A model generated the notes under the pieces. It saw nothing but the letters and a program-made list of their open reading frames with translations, was not told where the DNA came from and did no database searches. 64,000 bases of DNA from Erpobdella octoculata (taxonomy: Eukaryota; Annelida; Clitellata; Hirudinida; Erpobdellidae). Location of the stretch: the NCBI GenBank assembly GCA_963978895.1, contig OZ022238.1, positions 33,036,093 through 33,100,092 on the forward strand, read 5' to 3'. Position numbers and translations under genes: made by a program. This document shows, in pieces, positions 45,189 through 55,977 of the stretch (position 1 is its first letter; every line of letters starts with the position of its first letter).

Positions 45189-45963
45189 CAAAAGCCGTTG
45201 TCAAAATACTGAACTTGCTGTCAACGGTCAGTGCTTTGTTGGAAGGTCGCTTGTGCAATTGTCTCTTGCTATGGAACTGATCTCCACAGCTAAAGAGAGC
45301 CTTATTGACTTGTGGTCTGAAAAGGTTTTTGATCAAATGGCAGATGCTGCTGGGTTTTCATCAAATGAGGATAACCATGTACTGTCAGTAAAGTGCAAAC
45401 GAGTTCAGAGCACCTGGCTGACCGGCTCTGTGGTCAGCTCCACTTTGGGTCATTACCATGTTATTGGTTCTAAAGTTACTTCACGCGAGCTCATGAGCTC
45501 TACAACACCATTTTGAAATGAACCACCAATTTGTGGAGTCCAACTTGGCTTTGTTTCAAGCTGTAGAATCTTTCGTTCCATCATTTCAGAACATTCTTGT
45601 TGAGAAATGCTTGGAACCATTCAGCCAGCTCCTTTGCCTCGACCAAGTTGCCCTCCCTAGCAAATTGCCTAATGCAATGCAACTGTGCGTAACAAATTCC
45701 AGCCAATGCTGCAGTACCGCGATGCATTTCCAAATGTGTATCAGCTGTATGCCAAAGCAATCACCATCGGTGTGTCGACTGCTACGTGCGAGAGCAGTTT
45801 TTCCACTCTCACGCGGATTCCGCGGCCTTATCACCAACCATTGGGCCTTGAGCGTAAATTTAAACTGGTACTATTTGCTTTTGAAAAGGATTTTACGCTA
45901 AAAGTAGATTTGAACACTTTCATAGAAAAGTTTGCCCAAAAATCGCTCCGTATTGTTCTCTGA
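45189..45963 (+). pseudogene. hAT transposase C-terminal half
   Basis: Frames in order: LWSEKVFDQMADAAGF (45300-45350), VESNLALFQAVESFVPSFQN (45535-45594), CLEPFSQLLCLDQVALPSKL and, after a shift at about 45690, YRDAFPNVYQLYAKA with TCESSFSTLTRIPRPY and LNTFIEKFAQKS to the stop at 45961. The last part is the hAT dimerisation domain. Same family as the split copy at 2600-2934. Two shifts inactivate it. Confidence 0.75.
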
Positions 45964-46258
45964 CATTATGATCCATGTGATGTGTTTTTTACATGTTGAT
46001 TCAGAATATTTTCAAATTCAATTATATATGGTAGATTAAGATTCAAATTTCAATCGCTAAACCTGGTTTTTGCGTGAAGAACATTTTGGGGGTTAAATCA
46101 CTGGAATGTGCAATTTATGTGATTAGAAAATTTATACAGTGCCCCCCCCCCCCAAAGTTCTTTGGCCTCCCACTTCCAAATTCTTGGTTACTGCCCTGGA
46201 AATAACGTGAGTGAACATAGAACAAAAACAAAAGAAATACAATCCATTATATAATTGG
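45964..46258. other. Gene-free stretch
   Basis: No feature seen except a C10 run at 46143-46154. Confidence 0.5.
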
Positions 46259-46262
46259 TTAA

Positions 46263-47847
46263 CCCATTAGTGCCTGAGATCTAAGATTTTTCTAATTTTT
46301 TGATATTATGTTGGTTTAGTGCTCCAAATAAGATGTCTGAAATTAAAAATTAAAAGTAATGCACAGTTTTTTTTTATATTTTGAATGATCGTCCCATTTT
46401 TTGGGACGCTAGGCACGAGAGGGTAGGTGTCCTTTCAATAGCTGAAAATGTACTGTAGTGGCATTATTTGCTGAAAAACACAATAGTAAATAATTGATAT
46501 TTTTTAATAACAAAATGTTATTATATAATAAGTCAAAAATAAATAAAAATGGTTAATTTTTCAGTTAATTACTGACTTCTACAAGCAATAATACACATAA
46601 AACATGAAAAAATAAAAGTTTCGAAATGTTTAATAATTGTTGCTGTCGAGATAATGATATGAAGCAAAACACCACACAAGAAGTCCTACATTACATTTGT
46701 TACATACATGTGTAACTTTTTTTCCAAATTCTGCGCATCGTCGTTGGTAGCCTCCTTGAGCAATAATGTGATTTTGGCCATCGTATCGAACTTCTGGAAG
46801 CACTCGGTGATTCATACTTCTAGCACGACCAAGTGCACGACTAACAGTTAATCTATTATTTCCATACTGACCAAAATAGGATGCAGTCACAGAATGCCTA
46901 AACTGAAGCTGATCCATCGGTGATGCTTTGTATCCCTCCGTCATGCGATAAAGCAGCCAGGCATTCTGCATGGCAACATCAGCACAGTTAGAAAAGAAAG
47001 GCCACCACCATTTTTTAGAACGAATGCTTATTCTATATGCTGCAATATTCTGGTCCATTCGATCCACTACTCCCATGCTTTTGTTGTACTGAGAGATGAG
47101 ATGTGGCTGTGGAATTGTCCCTTTTTTTCTCAGCATACGACCATTGCTGTGCCTGTCCGAACGGCTCGACGCCGTAACATTTTGAATCAACAGTGACAAC
47201 ACTGTTGTCATGCCATCTTACAACAACTACACCATCAGATTCCAACATGGATAAAACTTCATGCAACTTAAATCGATGTTGGGATGTTGAAGCAGACCTA
47301 TAATATAAATATAAATAATAATAACTATTAAATGTAATTTATAAAATACATAATGATAAAGTACAAGTTGAAAATTAAAATAATGCAATTATATCAACAA
47401 TAAAACTATATGAACTTGGTAAAACAATTATGACTATTATACGTCTCTTGAGCAAATTGCCCCCCTCCCCCTCTCGTGCCTAGCGTCCTAAAAAATGGGA
47501 CGCTAGTAAATAGTGAAATTTGCTACAACCGTACATTTAGAAAAAAAAAAACAAAAAATACCGATTTCTTTTTTAGATAGAAATAAACAAAATTACATAA
47601 TCATATTTAAAAAAAAATTAATTTAGCAATCTTACCTTGAATGAAAGTCAAATTTTGCGGAACACGCGAAAACAACAGCAAATAAATTTCCAAAAGACTA
47701 TTTTTAAACGTCAAAAACTACGAATTCGTTTAGATATAAACCATCCTAACAAAATGGGCCAATTTTTTAATTAATATAACCACTATTTTAAAAATTACAA
47801 TTATTTAAAGAGATGTACCACTTTTTGGGACGCTAGGCACTAATGGG
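46263..47847 (-). mobile_element. piggyBac element, internally deleted
   Basis: TTAA at 46259-46262 precedes CCCATTAGTGCCTGAGAT. The right end is the inverse (GGCACTAATGGG, 47836-47847) followed by ATAA, a decayed TTAA. Inner inverted repeats CGTCCCATTTTTTGGGACGC and GCACGAGAGGG lie at 46391-46430 and 47466-47510. TTAA targeting plus nested inverted repeats is typical of piggyBac. It is 1.6 kb long, shorter than an autonomous copy. Confidence 0.85.
46630..47266 (-). pseudogene. piggyBac transposase, C-terminal third
   Basis: DGVVVVRWHDNSVVTV and VDSKCYGVEP (47250-47150, the region with the third catalytic Asp), then after a shift PHLISQYNKSMGVVDRMDQN, SKKWWWPFFSNCADVAMQNA and a C-terminal Cys cluster (RRCAEFGKKVTHVCNKCNVG), which is the DNA-binding ring-like finger. 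The N-terminal part with the first two catalytic Asp residues is deleted. The second half is open over 193 residues. Confidence 0.88.
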
Positions 47848-48045
47848 ATAATTTCAATGTTTTAGTAAATAAAACCATAGATTAAAATTTTTTTGCGTTA
47901 AAAATTTAATCACGTTACTTTTTTTAACTTGCGTTAATGTATTAACGAATTAACGCGTATTTAGCGCGTTAAATTGCTTACTTTTTTATAACATGAATAG
48001 AGGTCAGTTGTTTGCAAGGAGCTTGCAAACTTTCATATAACATGA
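47848..48045. other. Gene-free stretch with GTTAA-rich repeats
   Basis: Repeated TTAACGCGTTAA-like words at 47900-47985; no gene. Confidence 0.4.
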
Positions 48046-48150
48046 ATAGAGGTCAGCTGTTTGCAAGGAGCTTGAAAAATGTTTTAACTAGGGCTTCCTA
48101 GTTAAAACATTTTTCAAGCTCCTTGCAAGCAACTGACCTCTATTTCAAGC
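48046..48150. repeat. Near-perfect palindrome of PLE N-terminal sequence
   Basis: AATAGAGGTCAGCTGTTTGC...AACTAGG (48050-48100) is inverted at once (CCTAGTTAAAAC...GACCTCTATT, 48106-48146) with a very short loop. The arm encodes the MNRGQLFARSLKNVL segment found in the 27.6 and 48.8 kb PLE ends. A further direct partial copy lies at 47990-48040. Confidence 0.8.
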
Positions 48151-48159
48151 TCCTTATAT

Positions 48160-48585
48160 AAAAGTTAGCTAACATTAGTCCCAACGGGGAGCCCATGGCT
48201 ACGCCATCCACTTGTAGATACAATTTTCCGTCCGGATGCCAAAATGGTGCCTGTGTTGTACACGTGTAGAGTATGTCTTTTAGCACTTGCTCTAGTATTG
48301 TCGGTGGAGTCATAAGTTCATTGCGATAAACATATTGAAAAATAATTGAAATCGTTTGATTAACTGAAACATTATTAAATAAGCTTTCGATGTCAAGCGA
48401 TGAAGTCGACCCTGAATGTCATGCTGTGAACGCACCAAGTTTATGAATGTAGAAGAAAATTTACACGTATATCTGTTCGGACAGTAAAGAGTTATGACGC
48501 TATTGATGTATTTAGCCAATGCATAAGTAGGACATGGAATTTGAGAAATTATTGGTCGCAACGGGTAATTTCTTTTGCTTATATA
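48160..48585 (-). pseudogene. PLE reverse transcriptase fragment
   Basis: On the - strand MRPIISQIPCPTYALAKYIN begins it. A frameshifted first-Asp region follows, then WHPDGKLYLQVDGVAMGSPL. YVDD is lost. The same lineage as the + strand fragment at 27.9-28.2 kb. Confidence 0.8.
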
Positions 48586-48619
48586 TTATTGATATGTTAA
48601 TAACATTAATATATTTTGG

Positions 48620-48984
48620 TTAACAAAATTTAATCAAAATTACTGTTTATTGGACTTCTCTTTAGGTTGATTGAACTTGGTGTTTTCAGTTTATTTCTTT
48701 TGGCCAGATGCCCAGTACAATGACCACCGTCTTTTGGTGGCGGTCTTCTTTCTTGTCTTTTGTTGACATTTGAACCTTGATAATGGAGAGTAACTCCGAA
48801 ACGCGTCGGTGGTATTATATATTGGATTATAACTTTGATTTTGTTGTATAATTCGGTTGTTATATAACATGAATAACAGTCAGTTATTTGCAAGTCCTCG
48901 AATTTGAAGTTTTTTCAGGGAGCTTGAAAAAAGTTTTAACAAGTTGGTTTCTGCAAAATATGCTGTGATGTTTAATAAAGAATA
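48620..48984 (+). mobile_element. PLE end (U3-A8 hammerhead lineage)
   Basis: HHR8, then MNNSQLFASPRI (48869) and, past a stop, FFRELEKSFNKLVSAKYAVM with FNKE before (TA)n. It is the counterpart of the end at 27546-27745. Confidence 0.78.
48774..48810 (+). ncRNA. Hammerhead-like motif HHR8 with U3-A8 core
   Basis: Core UUGAUAA at 48777-48783 and GAAA at 48798-48801. Stem I is ACC/GGU, stem II is GGAG/CUCC (perfect) after an extra U, stem III is CGCG and the triplet is GUC. AUG at 48783-48785. Confidence 0.65.
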
Positions 48985-49002
48985 TATATATATATATATA
49001 TA
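48985..49002. repeat. Short (TA)n tract
   Basis: TA run at the end of the PLE arm. Confidence 0.9.
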
Positions 49003-49144
49003 CGCAAGCAAGCTAATATAAGGAAGTTGCTTCAAAAGTTGCTTAAAAAAACAAATGATGAAACAACCTAGAAAATATTTCGACTTCAAATAAATGAATT
49101 AATTTCAATTAATCTTTTTTGATGATTTTTTTTTCAATTTAAAG

Positions 49145-49296
49145 CTGAAGTTCAAGGAGAAATTGAAAGAATATTTGAATTGGCAAGATCTTTACAACTT
49201 GTTGTTTTAGACTGCGATACAATCAACCATCCATCTCAATTAACAAAAACGTCATTGGCTCCGATTATAGTTTATATAAAAATTTCTTCTCAAAAG
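49145..49296 (+). CDS. CACNB: Calcium channel beta subunit, third GK-domain exon
   Basis: Acceptor TTTCAATTTAAAG at the left and donor GTTTAT at 49297. Its first two bases complete the Ala codon from exon 34650-34762. It encodes [39 protein letters not shown] and [32 protein letters not shown] is diagnostic for Cav beta. The acceptor AAAG is less common than CAG. The 152-nt length and phase 0 exit fit the family. No lesions. Confidence 0.97.
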
Positions 49297-49355
49297 GTTT
49301 ATTAGATTTTTTTAAAAGCTATAAGAACTAAATACACATCTATTTTCGTTTAAAG
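49297..49355 (+). other. CACNB: 59-bp intron of the calcium channel beta gene
   Basis: GTTTAT ... TTCGTTTAAAG. Phase 0. Its small size suggests the species normally uses short introns and that the long ones here grew by insertions. Confidence 0.9.
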
Positions 49356-49451
49356 GTTCTTCAAAAACTTATCAAAACTAGGGGAAAATCTCAAAGTAGA
49401 AACATGAACGTCCAACTTGTTTCTGCAGAAAAATTGAACCAGTGTAATCCC
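49356..49451 (+). CDS. CACNB: Calcium channel beta subunit, fourth GK-domain exon
   Basis: Encodes [20 protein letters not shown] and [23 protein letters not shown] and the QCPP-like end are Cav beta signatures. The donor GTTAGT at 49452 is phase 0; in relatives the next exon begins EMFD.ILDENQ. I did not find that exon up to 64000, so the next intron exceeds 14.5 kb. Confidence 0.96.
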
Positions 49452-49675
49452 GTTAGTACACCTTCGAAATATTTTAATATTTTTATTTACTATAGTGCAT
49501 CAAAAGCTGAGTGCACTAAAAAAGGTAATCTACAGAATCCGGAATGCAAAACGAATTCAAGTCACGTTTTAAGTTATAAAATATTACTGTTAACATCCAA
49601 TCAGACCTGTAGCCAGGTTTTCATGAATGGGGCGCGCAAATATTTTAGCGTGAGGGACAATGCTCAATTTATATA
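49452..49675. other. Intron start, no further gene
   Basis: Open frame at 49404-49724 is the exon plus readthrough into intron. A possible old transposon edge (CCTGTAGCCAGGTTTTCATG) lies at 49607. Confidence 0.5.
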
Positions 49676-49678
49676 TAT

Positions 49679-49719
<41 letters not shown>
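49673..49719. repeat. (TA)n microsatellite
   Basis: TA run with one ATAATA break. Confidence 0.95.
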
Positions 49720-49734
49720 CATAGCAAGATATGA

Positions 49735-49873
49735 AATTTTCGGTAATACACGCTCTGTTAAAAATACATTTGTATTCGCCGTTTAACACTTTTTTACAAA
49801 GACTTTCCAGCTTTCGTTTTTTACGTAAATAAAGACTAATATCCTTGTTCATGGTTACATATTTATTAGCCAA
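49735..49873 (-). mobile_element. PLE N-terminal coding segment after HHR9
   Basis: On the - strand MNKDISLYLRKKRKLESLCK then [20 protein letters not shown] before (TA)n. It is not in frame with the HHR9 AUG, which meets a stop after three codons. Confidence 0.75.
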
Positions 49874-49910
49874 CTGGCCAGTTTCGACATTACCCTGTCA
49901 TCATCAGGGC
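49867..49910 (-). ncRNA. Hammerhead ribozyme candidate HHR9
   Basis: Core CUGAUGA at 49906-49900. Stem I is AGCC/GGCU, stem II is GACA/UGUC after an extra U, stem III is CUGGCCAG and the triplet is GUU. AUG at 49900-49898. Confidence 0.85.
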
Positions 49911-50491
49911 TTAATTTTAAAACTGTAAACATGATATAGAACGGTAAATAAACGTTTAAAAATAAACTTAGAGAGACATAAAATTATACAGATATTATGG
50001 AATATACTATGAATTACAGAGCAATTAAAATAAACTATTATAACTAAAATTAACTGTCTTCAAATTCAATAAATAATATTATTTTTATTATTACGTTTTA
50101 TACATAAATAGAAGTTTCAAAGTAGAATTAAACAGACATAAAATTATACAAATATTATGGAATATATTGTGAATTACAGAACAATTTAAACTAAACTATT
50201 ATAACTAAAATTAACTTCTTATGATTTCACAGGCATTACATCAAATTTAAAAGTTTTATAACAGGGATTACATCATATATAAAAAATTAAGTAAAGTGAT
50301 AGAATATAATCAATTAAGTAAATTAATAATGTCTAAGAATAAAAGCATTATGGAATTGTAAATTGCATGACTTAGCAAGGATAACTACAAACAGCATATG
50401 TAACTTGGTTATGGTAACATATAAGATAAATCTACAAGATTTATACAAAAGGTATGTCTAATTTAACATAAGTACTGTCACATCCGTACAA

Positions 50492-51800
50492 TTACTTACG
50501 ACGAACGGTTACATTCTGAGTGAGGTGGGAAAAGGTTGTCGTATCGACAGAAACCTGAGAGTCATACCATTCCTCCTCCACACCTTCGCACCCGTCCAGA
50601 GATGACAGAGGCCCACCGGACTCAGCACCAATCACCAACGAGCTCATCCCAACTCGAGCACCTTCAACCAAAACACCAGTTTTCCAGGAACTCCGTGCAG
50701 CACCCGACTTCGGAGAATGTGTATCCTCAACCATCGAACCGTGCTGGTCAGAAGACAAAGTATTCATCACTAACGACTTCTTCTCGCCCCCGGTTTCTTC
50801 AATCAAAATTCCAGTCGCACAGGAACCCTGTGAAGCAGCCACCTTCAGAGAACGTGTGTCATCAACTATTAAATTTTCAAGTTTATTGGTTGGCAGATCG
50901 GTCTGAAACACGGAGGTCGATGAATGAACAATTGGCTCTTCAGTTCTAAAGCCAGCTACGTTATTACGTTCATTATTGACGATCTTGTTTTTATTAACAT
51001 CTGCACTTGGAATGTTTTTGACTTTCACTTTGGTGACGCGACAACAAGCTTTAGAAGGAAGCATATAACAAGCAGCATGCCTGGTATAACTAGCTATTGA
51101 CGGGTTAACGGCCCCTGGGACATGCGCCGAGACAGCAGGTCTGAAGAGACGAAGTGTGTGGTCAAATCTATCATCTTGGATGTTTATAGATGGCCTGTGT
51201 TGAATAATGAGTAAAGCCTCTTTTATCATGAGTGTTTGTGGATCGGATTCAAATGTAACAATCTCTGTATTTTTTTTCAACAATTGGTGGGATGGTTTGT
51301 GTTTGTGGTTTTCCAGAAAATATGTATATACACAGCCCCCTGTGTGTGCATAGTAAGTCTCCTTGAGAGAGTTGTCCGCGTATGACCGATGTAACACTGC
51401 GGAGTTTGGTGATGATGTGGACACGTGAATTTGTATACTAGGTTAGTCCTTTGCACTAGTTTTTTATCCGAACAAAGATTATTAGTAATTATTGAATTGT
51501 TGGTTTTACGATTTTGATAGTAAACGTGTAGCTGTAATTTCTTATTGCGCTCTGTTACTCGAACATTCCCAAAAACAATATTCGTAGTACTCTTTCATCA
51601 ATGCGGTAATTATCATGCACAGATGCATGATAATAAAGTTCAATGGATGTGTCTAGTGAGTTTGATGTATTCACCTAACTGGCAGATAAATATTTCTTCT
51701 CTACAAACTTCTTCACTAAGTCATCAACCAACGTATTTATTGGAGAAGTGGTTATTTACTAGTAGTGATTTTATTCTGTTAACTTTAAAGTTGAAGTCAC
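50492..51800 (-). pseudogene. PLE endonuclease and repeated C-terminal tail
   Basis: 51600-51460 (frameshifted) holds the RT end with YRIDERVLR. The GIY-YIG domain spans about 51420-51180: CYIGHTRTTLSRRLTMH in a mixed frame, then YFLENHKHKPSHQLLKKNTE and IKEALLIIQHRPSINIQDD, whose Glu is the catalytic acid. The tail (about 200 residues) includes two tandem repeats of about 45 residues (VDDTRSLKVAASQGSCATGI against VEDTHSPKSGAARSSWKTGV) and ends LTQNVTVRRK. The 310-residue last frame is open; upstream frames are broken. Confidence 0.82.
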
Positions 51801-51810
51801 TACAATTTCC

Positions 51811-51825
<15 letters not shown>

Positions 51826-51865
<40 letters not shown>
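51826..51865. repeat. (TA)n microsatellite
   Basis: TA run at the 5' edge of the PLE. Confidence 0.95.
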
Positions 51866-51866
<1 letters not shown>

Positions 51867-51870
51867 ATAT

Positions 51871-51996
51871 TAGGGTTGCACCAAAAACCGGCCATTTTTC
51901 CGAATCCGGTCAAATCCGGCCGGAGCCGGATTTGATGGCCGGATTTGGAGCCGGATTTAACATATTTATTTATTTCAGTAAAATAAATACAATTAT
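51871..51996. mobile_element. One end of a hAT-like element
   Basis: TAGGGTTGCACCAAAAACCG followed by repeated GCCGGATTTGGAGCCGGATT words resembles a hAT terminus with subterminal repeats. The other end is not present. Confidence 0.45.
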
Positions 51997-52006
51997 ATAT
52001 ATATAT

Positions 52007-52140
52007 ACTAGCGGGGGCACCCGGCGTTGCCCGGGGTTTTTAGAGGTTTTTCTAATGTTTGTTTCTCTCGCTCCTGTTTCCTTTTCCGCTTTCCCGTTCC
52101 CGTCGCGTTCCCGGTCGCTTTCCCGCTCTCGGTCGTATAT
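52007..52140 (-). mobile_element. Helitron 3' end with minisatellite
   Basis: ACTAG at 52007-52011 then GCGGGGGCA and the hairpin CCCGG-CGTTGC-CCGGG at 52020-52034, inside (TA)n. The CCCGTTCCCGGTCGCTTTCC-type minisatellite follows before a (TA)n. Confidence 0.65.
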
Positions 52141-52141
52141 G

Positions 52142-52145
<4 letters not shown>

Positions 52146-52180
<35 letters not shown>
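52146..52180. repeat. (TA)n microsatellite
   Basis: Left border of the inverted-end PLE. Confidence 0.95.
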
Positions 52181-52184
<4 letters not shown>

Positions 52185-52305
52185 CTTTTAAGCATGCTCT
52201 GTTTAAAATGATAGACCACTTTGCGTTGATACGTTTTTTCGCCAAGCTTTCAAAATCTCTTGAATTCATGATAACTCCGCTTTTTAAATAGATTTATTAA
52301 AAACG

Positions 52306-52349
52306 AGGGCTGACCGATCGGTTTCGCAGAAAAGCATCTTCGGAGCCCT
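52306..52349 (-). ncRNA. Hammerhead-like motif HHR10 (U4C core)
   Basis: Core CCGAAGA at 52343-52337, so U4 is C. Stem I is AGGGCU/AGCCCU (6 bp, perfect), stem II is weak (GC/GC), stem III is CCGAUCGG and the triplet is GUC. AUG at 52337-52335. Confidence 0.6.
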
Positions 52350-52399
52350 TTGAATTACGAAGTTAAAATGTATTTACTATAATGCGAAAATAGAATGAA

Positions 52400-53986
52400 A
52401 CTATAGAACGACTATACCTTGATCTTCTGCTCACGCAAACCGAACACGGTTTTAGATCAACTGTATACACAAAACCAACAAGCGGTGGCGATTGTCTAAG
52501 TGGCGATAGTTACTGCCCTGAAAGGTACAAAACCAGCGTAATTACCGGTTATCTAAATCGTGCTTACAACTACTCTGACAATTGGAACGACTTCGATGCT
52601 GAACTCAAAAGAATAAAAGCTCTCCTTATTAACAACAATTTCTCAAATACAATGGTCGACGAAACTATAAAAAAGTTCGTCGCTGGAAAAGTTAATAACT
52701 CAGTAACCACAGAGCAATCTAAGAGGTCATTCCTTCCCATCTTCTATCGTGCTCAAATGCACGACAACTACAAACAGGATGAAAAAGTAATAAGAAATAT
52801 AATCTATGACAACGTTAAAGTTTCCAATCCTTCATCTGAGGAGTTAAAACTGCACATCTACTACAAAAACTTGAAAACCCATAACCTGGTTCTGAGAAAT
52901 AGCCCTATTAACGGCGGCGTTTTGCAGAGAAAAAACGTCGTCTAAGGGTTTACTTGCCCATATGCTCACAATAATCTTGAAACCTACATCGGCCACACTC
53001 GGACAACACTCTCTCGCCGTCTGACGATGCACACACAGGGTGGGAGTCTACACGCGCATTTTATCAAATTCCACGGCTCTAAACCAAACCAAAAAATGCT
53101 TCGTGACAACACCGAGGTTGTCTCTTACGACCCTGATCCTAATCGTCTCAAAATTAAAGAGGCGTTGATGATCTCTCAGCAACGACCTAGCATAAATATC
53201 CATGACGACAAGTTCGGACGTACCTTGCTGCTACATTGTGGTGCAGACGGCGGCTGTGCTAACGTCTATCCCGTCACTCATAACTCCGCAAGTGAAACGA
53301 CTTCGCGTGCGGATGAGCCACGCCATACTTCGAATGTGTGCGCTCACTCTCATGTTTCAAAAGTCGGTGGTGAGGTGGTTTCTACTTCCTGTGGCGACAG
53401 ACCACTCGACCCTGTAATCACCACTTGCTTTCCGTCTGCCGACGTTCTTGGCAGCATCGACCAATATCTGGCCGTATGCAGCGAAGACAATTCCGCTTCT
53501 TGTAGTGACCAAGAAGTTGACACTCCAATTACCGTTGGCCATCAGACTACAGATGTACTTAATGAAGTTAAAGAAGTTCAGATGGCCACCGGTGAAAACA
53601 ATTCCGTTTCTTTTGGCGACCCAGAAGAAGACACTCTAATCGCCATTTGTCCTGTGACTCCGACAACCGATGTTCTTAACAATGTTCATCTGGTTTCATC
53701 GGCGAGCGGTGAGGACAACTTTATTTTTCGTGGCAACCAAGGAGTCGGCCCTCTTACTCCTGCTCACCTTCCGAACGCCGACGTCGTCGGCAATGATCGC
53801 CAGGGCCTGTGTCCCGTCCATGGATCCCCATCACGTGATAACTCCAGTCTGGAAAGTGTGCGTGGCCGCGACGTTGGTGACTCGTCGGATGACCGTCTTC
53901 TGGTGGAGTCCGTGTCTTCTTTCCAGCTATTTGCTCGACTCGTCAACAACGTTAATATAACAATACGACGCGGTAGACGTACCTAG
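52400..53986 (+). pseudogene. PLE RT end, GIY-YIG endonuclease and repeated tail
   Basis: 52430-52650: YTKPTSGGDCLSG-like, then YKTSVITGYLNRAYNYSDNW-type RT thumb. 52940-53250: FTCPYAHNNLETYIGHTRTT and LSRRLTMHTQ, then LKIKEALMISQQRPSINIHD with the catalytic Glu, a complete GIY-YIG domain. The 53250-53986 tail has three tandem repeats of about 38 residues, each starting with (S/T)(T/A)DVL and holding a GEDN or SEDN block, and ends NNVNITIRRGRRT. A TAA at about 52943 breaks the frame between RT and endonuclease; from 53027 it is open for 319 residues. Confidence 0.85.
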
Positions 53987-54309
53987 CCTGATTGCGCGCA
54001 CCTGACAACAATTACCTAGCGCATAGTTGCGTGTTCCGATACGCAGTGCCGTAATGCCATTTTGTAATGCCATAATGGCATTACGGCCTGCGCTGCGGCC
54101 ACTATCGCCATGTTTTCGTTTTGTTTACAATTATTTTCCGCTTCGGTTTTTACTAATCTTGTACGTTAGTTACCTACCTTTTATATCTTGCTTTCCACTT
54201 TCCATACGTTGTTTTTCTATTTCAGTTTTTATTAATGTTTATTCTCGTCGTTTTATAGTTTCATTCTATTTTCGCATTATAGTAAATACATTTTAACTTC
54301 GTAATTTAA

Positions 54310-54353
54310 AGGGCTCCGAAGATGCTTTTCTGCGAAACCGATCGGTCAGCCCT
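54310..54353 (+). ncRNA. Hammerhead-like motif HHR11 (U4C core)
   Basis: Inverted twin of HHR10 with the same CCGAAGA core (54316-54322), the same stems and GUC. Its AUG (54322-54324) opens a 21-codon frame whose UGA overlaps the next AUG (54389) of the N-terminal segment as AUGA. Confidence 0.6.
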
Positions 54354-54388
54354 CGTTTTTAATAAATCTATTCAAAAAGCGGAGTTAT

Positions 54389-54478
54389 TATGAATTCAAG
54401 AGATTTTGAAAGCTTGGCGAAAAAACGTATCAACGCAAAGTGGTCTATCATTTTTAACAGAGCATGCCTAAAAGAAAA
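54389..54478 (+). mobile_element. PLE N-terminal coding segment after HHR11
   Basis: MNSRDFESLAKKRINAKWSI then IFNRACLKEN before (TA)n at 54479. The left arm carries the inverted equivalent at 52269-52185. Confidence 0.8.
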
Positions 54479-55140
<662 letters not shown>

Positions 55141-55977
55141 TTCCAACAGATCAGTAATAACTTTAAAACGGCACGAGATAGAACAATGTGTCACTTTCCG
55201 TATATACAAACCCGATAAAAAGTTTGCATAAAGATAAAATAAGTAATGTAATTGTAATGAACGATAAATTAATTGTACTAATTTTGATTTTTAATGTAAA
55301 CTGTTACTCAGTTAGTGCGCTTGTAATTAAAAGGAGGCCTATCCTGTAATTTTTATGATCTTGATTATGACGTCATCGTTGACTTTTAGTATTAAAGTAA
55401 ATGTAAACCAGTGCGATATGTAATTATTTTTAAACTAGTCCTGAACGTCGTCACAGGCTAGTTCAGCAATTTTTCATTCACGTGAACTGCTTAATATAAT
55501 TAAAAGTTTTTTAGTGAATAAAACACGTTTTAACATTTTGTTTGCTCGTAAAAGTCGATTGTCTGCTTGAGCGATAATATGTTGTTTTAATGTTAATGTG
55601 TTCTTGTTGGCTAACACTGTTAAACACAGGACAAGTTTGAATATTTTTGTTAAAATAATATATTGTTAACTGTACAATATGCATTCTTTCTAATGCGAAT
55701 TAAAAGTTAAGAAACACCTGCTATTCATCTTAGGAGGAATCTAGCGATAATAAAATGATTCTTTGCTTAAATTTATTATCATTTAAAATCATTTTCTGCG
55801 GTTGTAAATAAAACAAATTTAATCAGGAATACAAAACAGTGGCAGACTAGGTATAAAAGCTGCTAATCAAATCGGGCCCACCAAAGATACTAGCCTCATC
55901 ACATTCAACTTTACATTGAACAGTACCCTCTCTCATATGCTTACAAGTGATGTCGTTGCTATCTTGTATCCAGCACA
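55141..55977 (+). other. Gene-free leader of the DNA transposon
   Basis: A+T-rich; it should hold the promoter of the ORF at 55978, but no clear element is seen. Confidence 0.4.

Larger units (their letters stand above)
49720..51810 (-). mobile_element. Penelope-like element, 5'-truncated, direct terminal copy
   Basis: On the - strand: (TA)n at 51826, end of RT (51800-51560), GIY-YIG endonuclease, C-terminal tail ending at 50492, A+T-rich 3' region with a local duplication (49960-50040 against 50125-50215), then HHR9 and an N-terminal segment to (TA)n at 49719. Confidence 0.85.
52181..54478 (+). mobile_element. Penelope-like element with inverted terminal copies
   Basis: The left 52181-52420 and right 54245-54478 are inverted repeats of about 235 bp, each with a hammerhead and the N-terminal segment facing outward into (TA)n. 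Between them is the + strand body: RT end, endonuclease, tail and 3' region. The body lacks the RT palm, so the copy is 5'-truncated. Confidence 0.88.

Noticed and set aside
50536..50949. 137-residue + strand frame
   Set aside because: Antisense shadow of the PLE C-terminal tail, which has homologues in two other copies.
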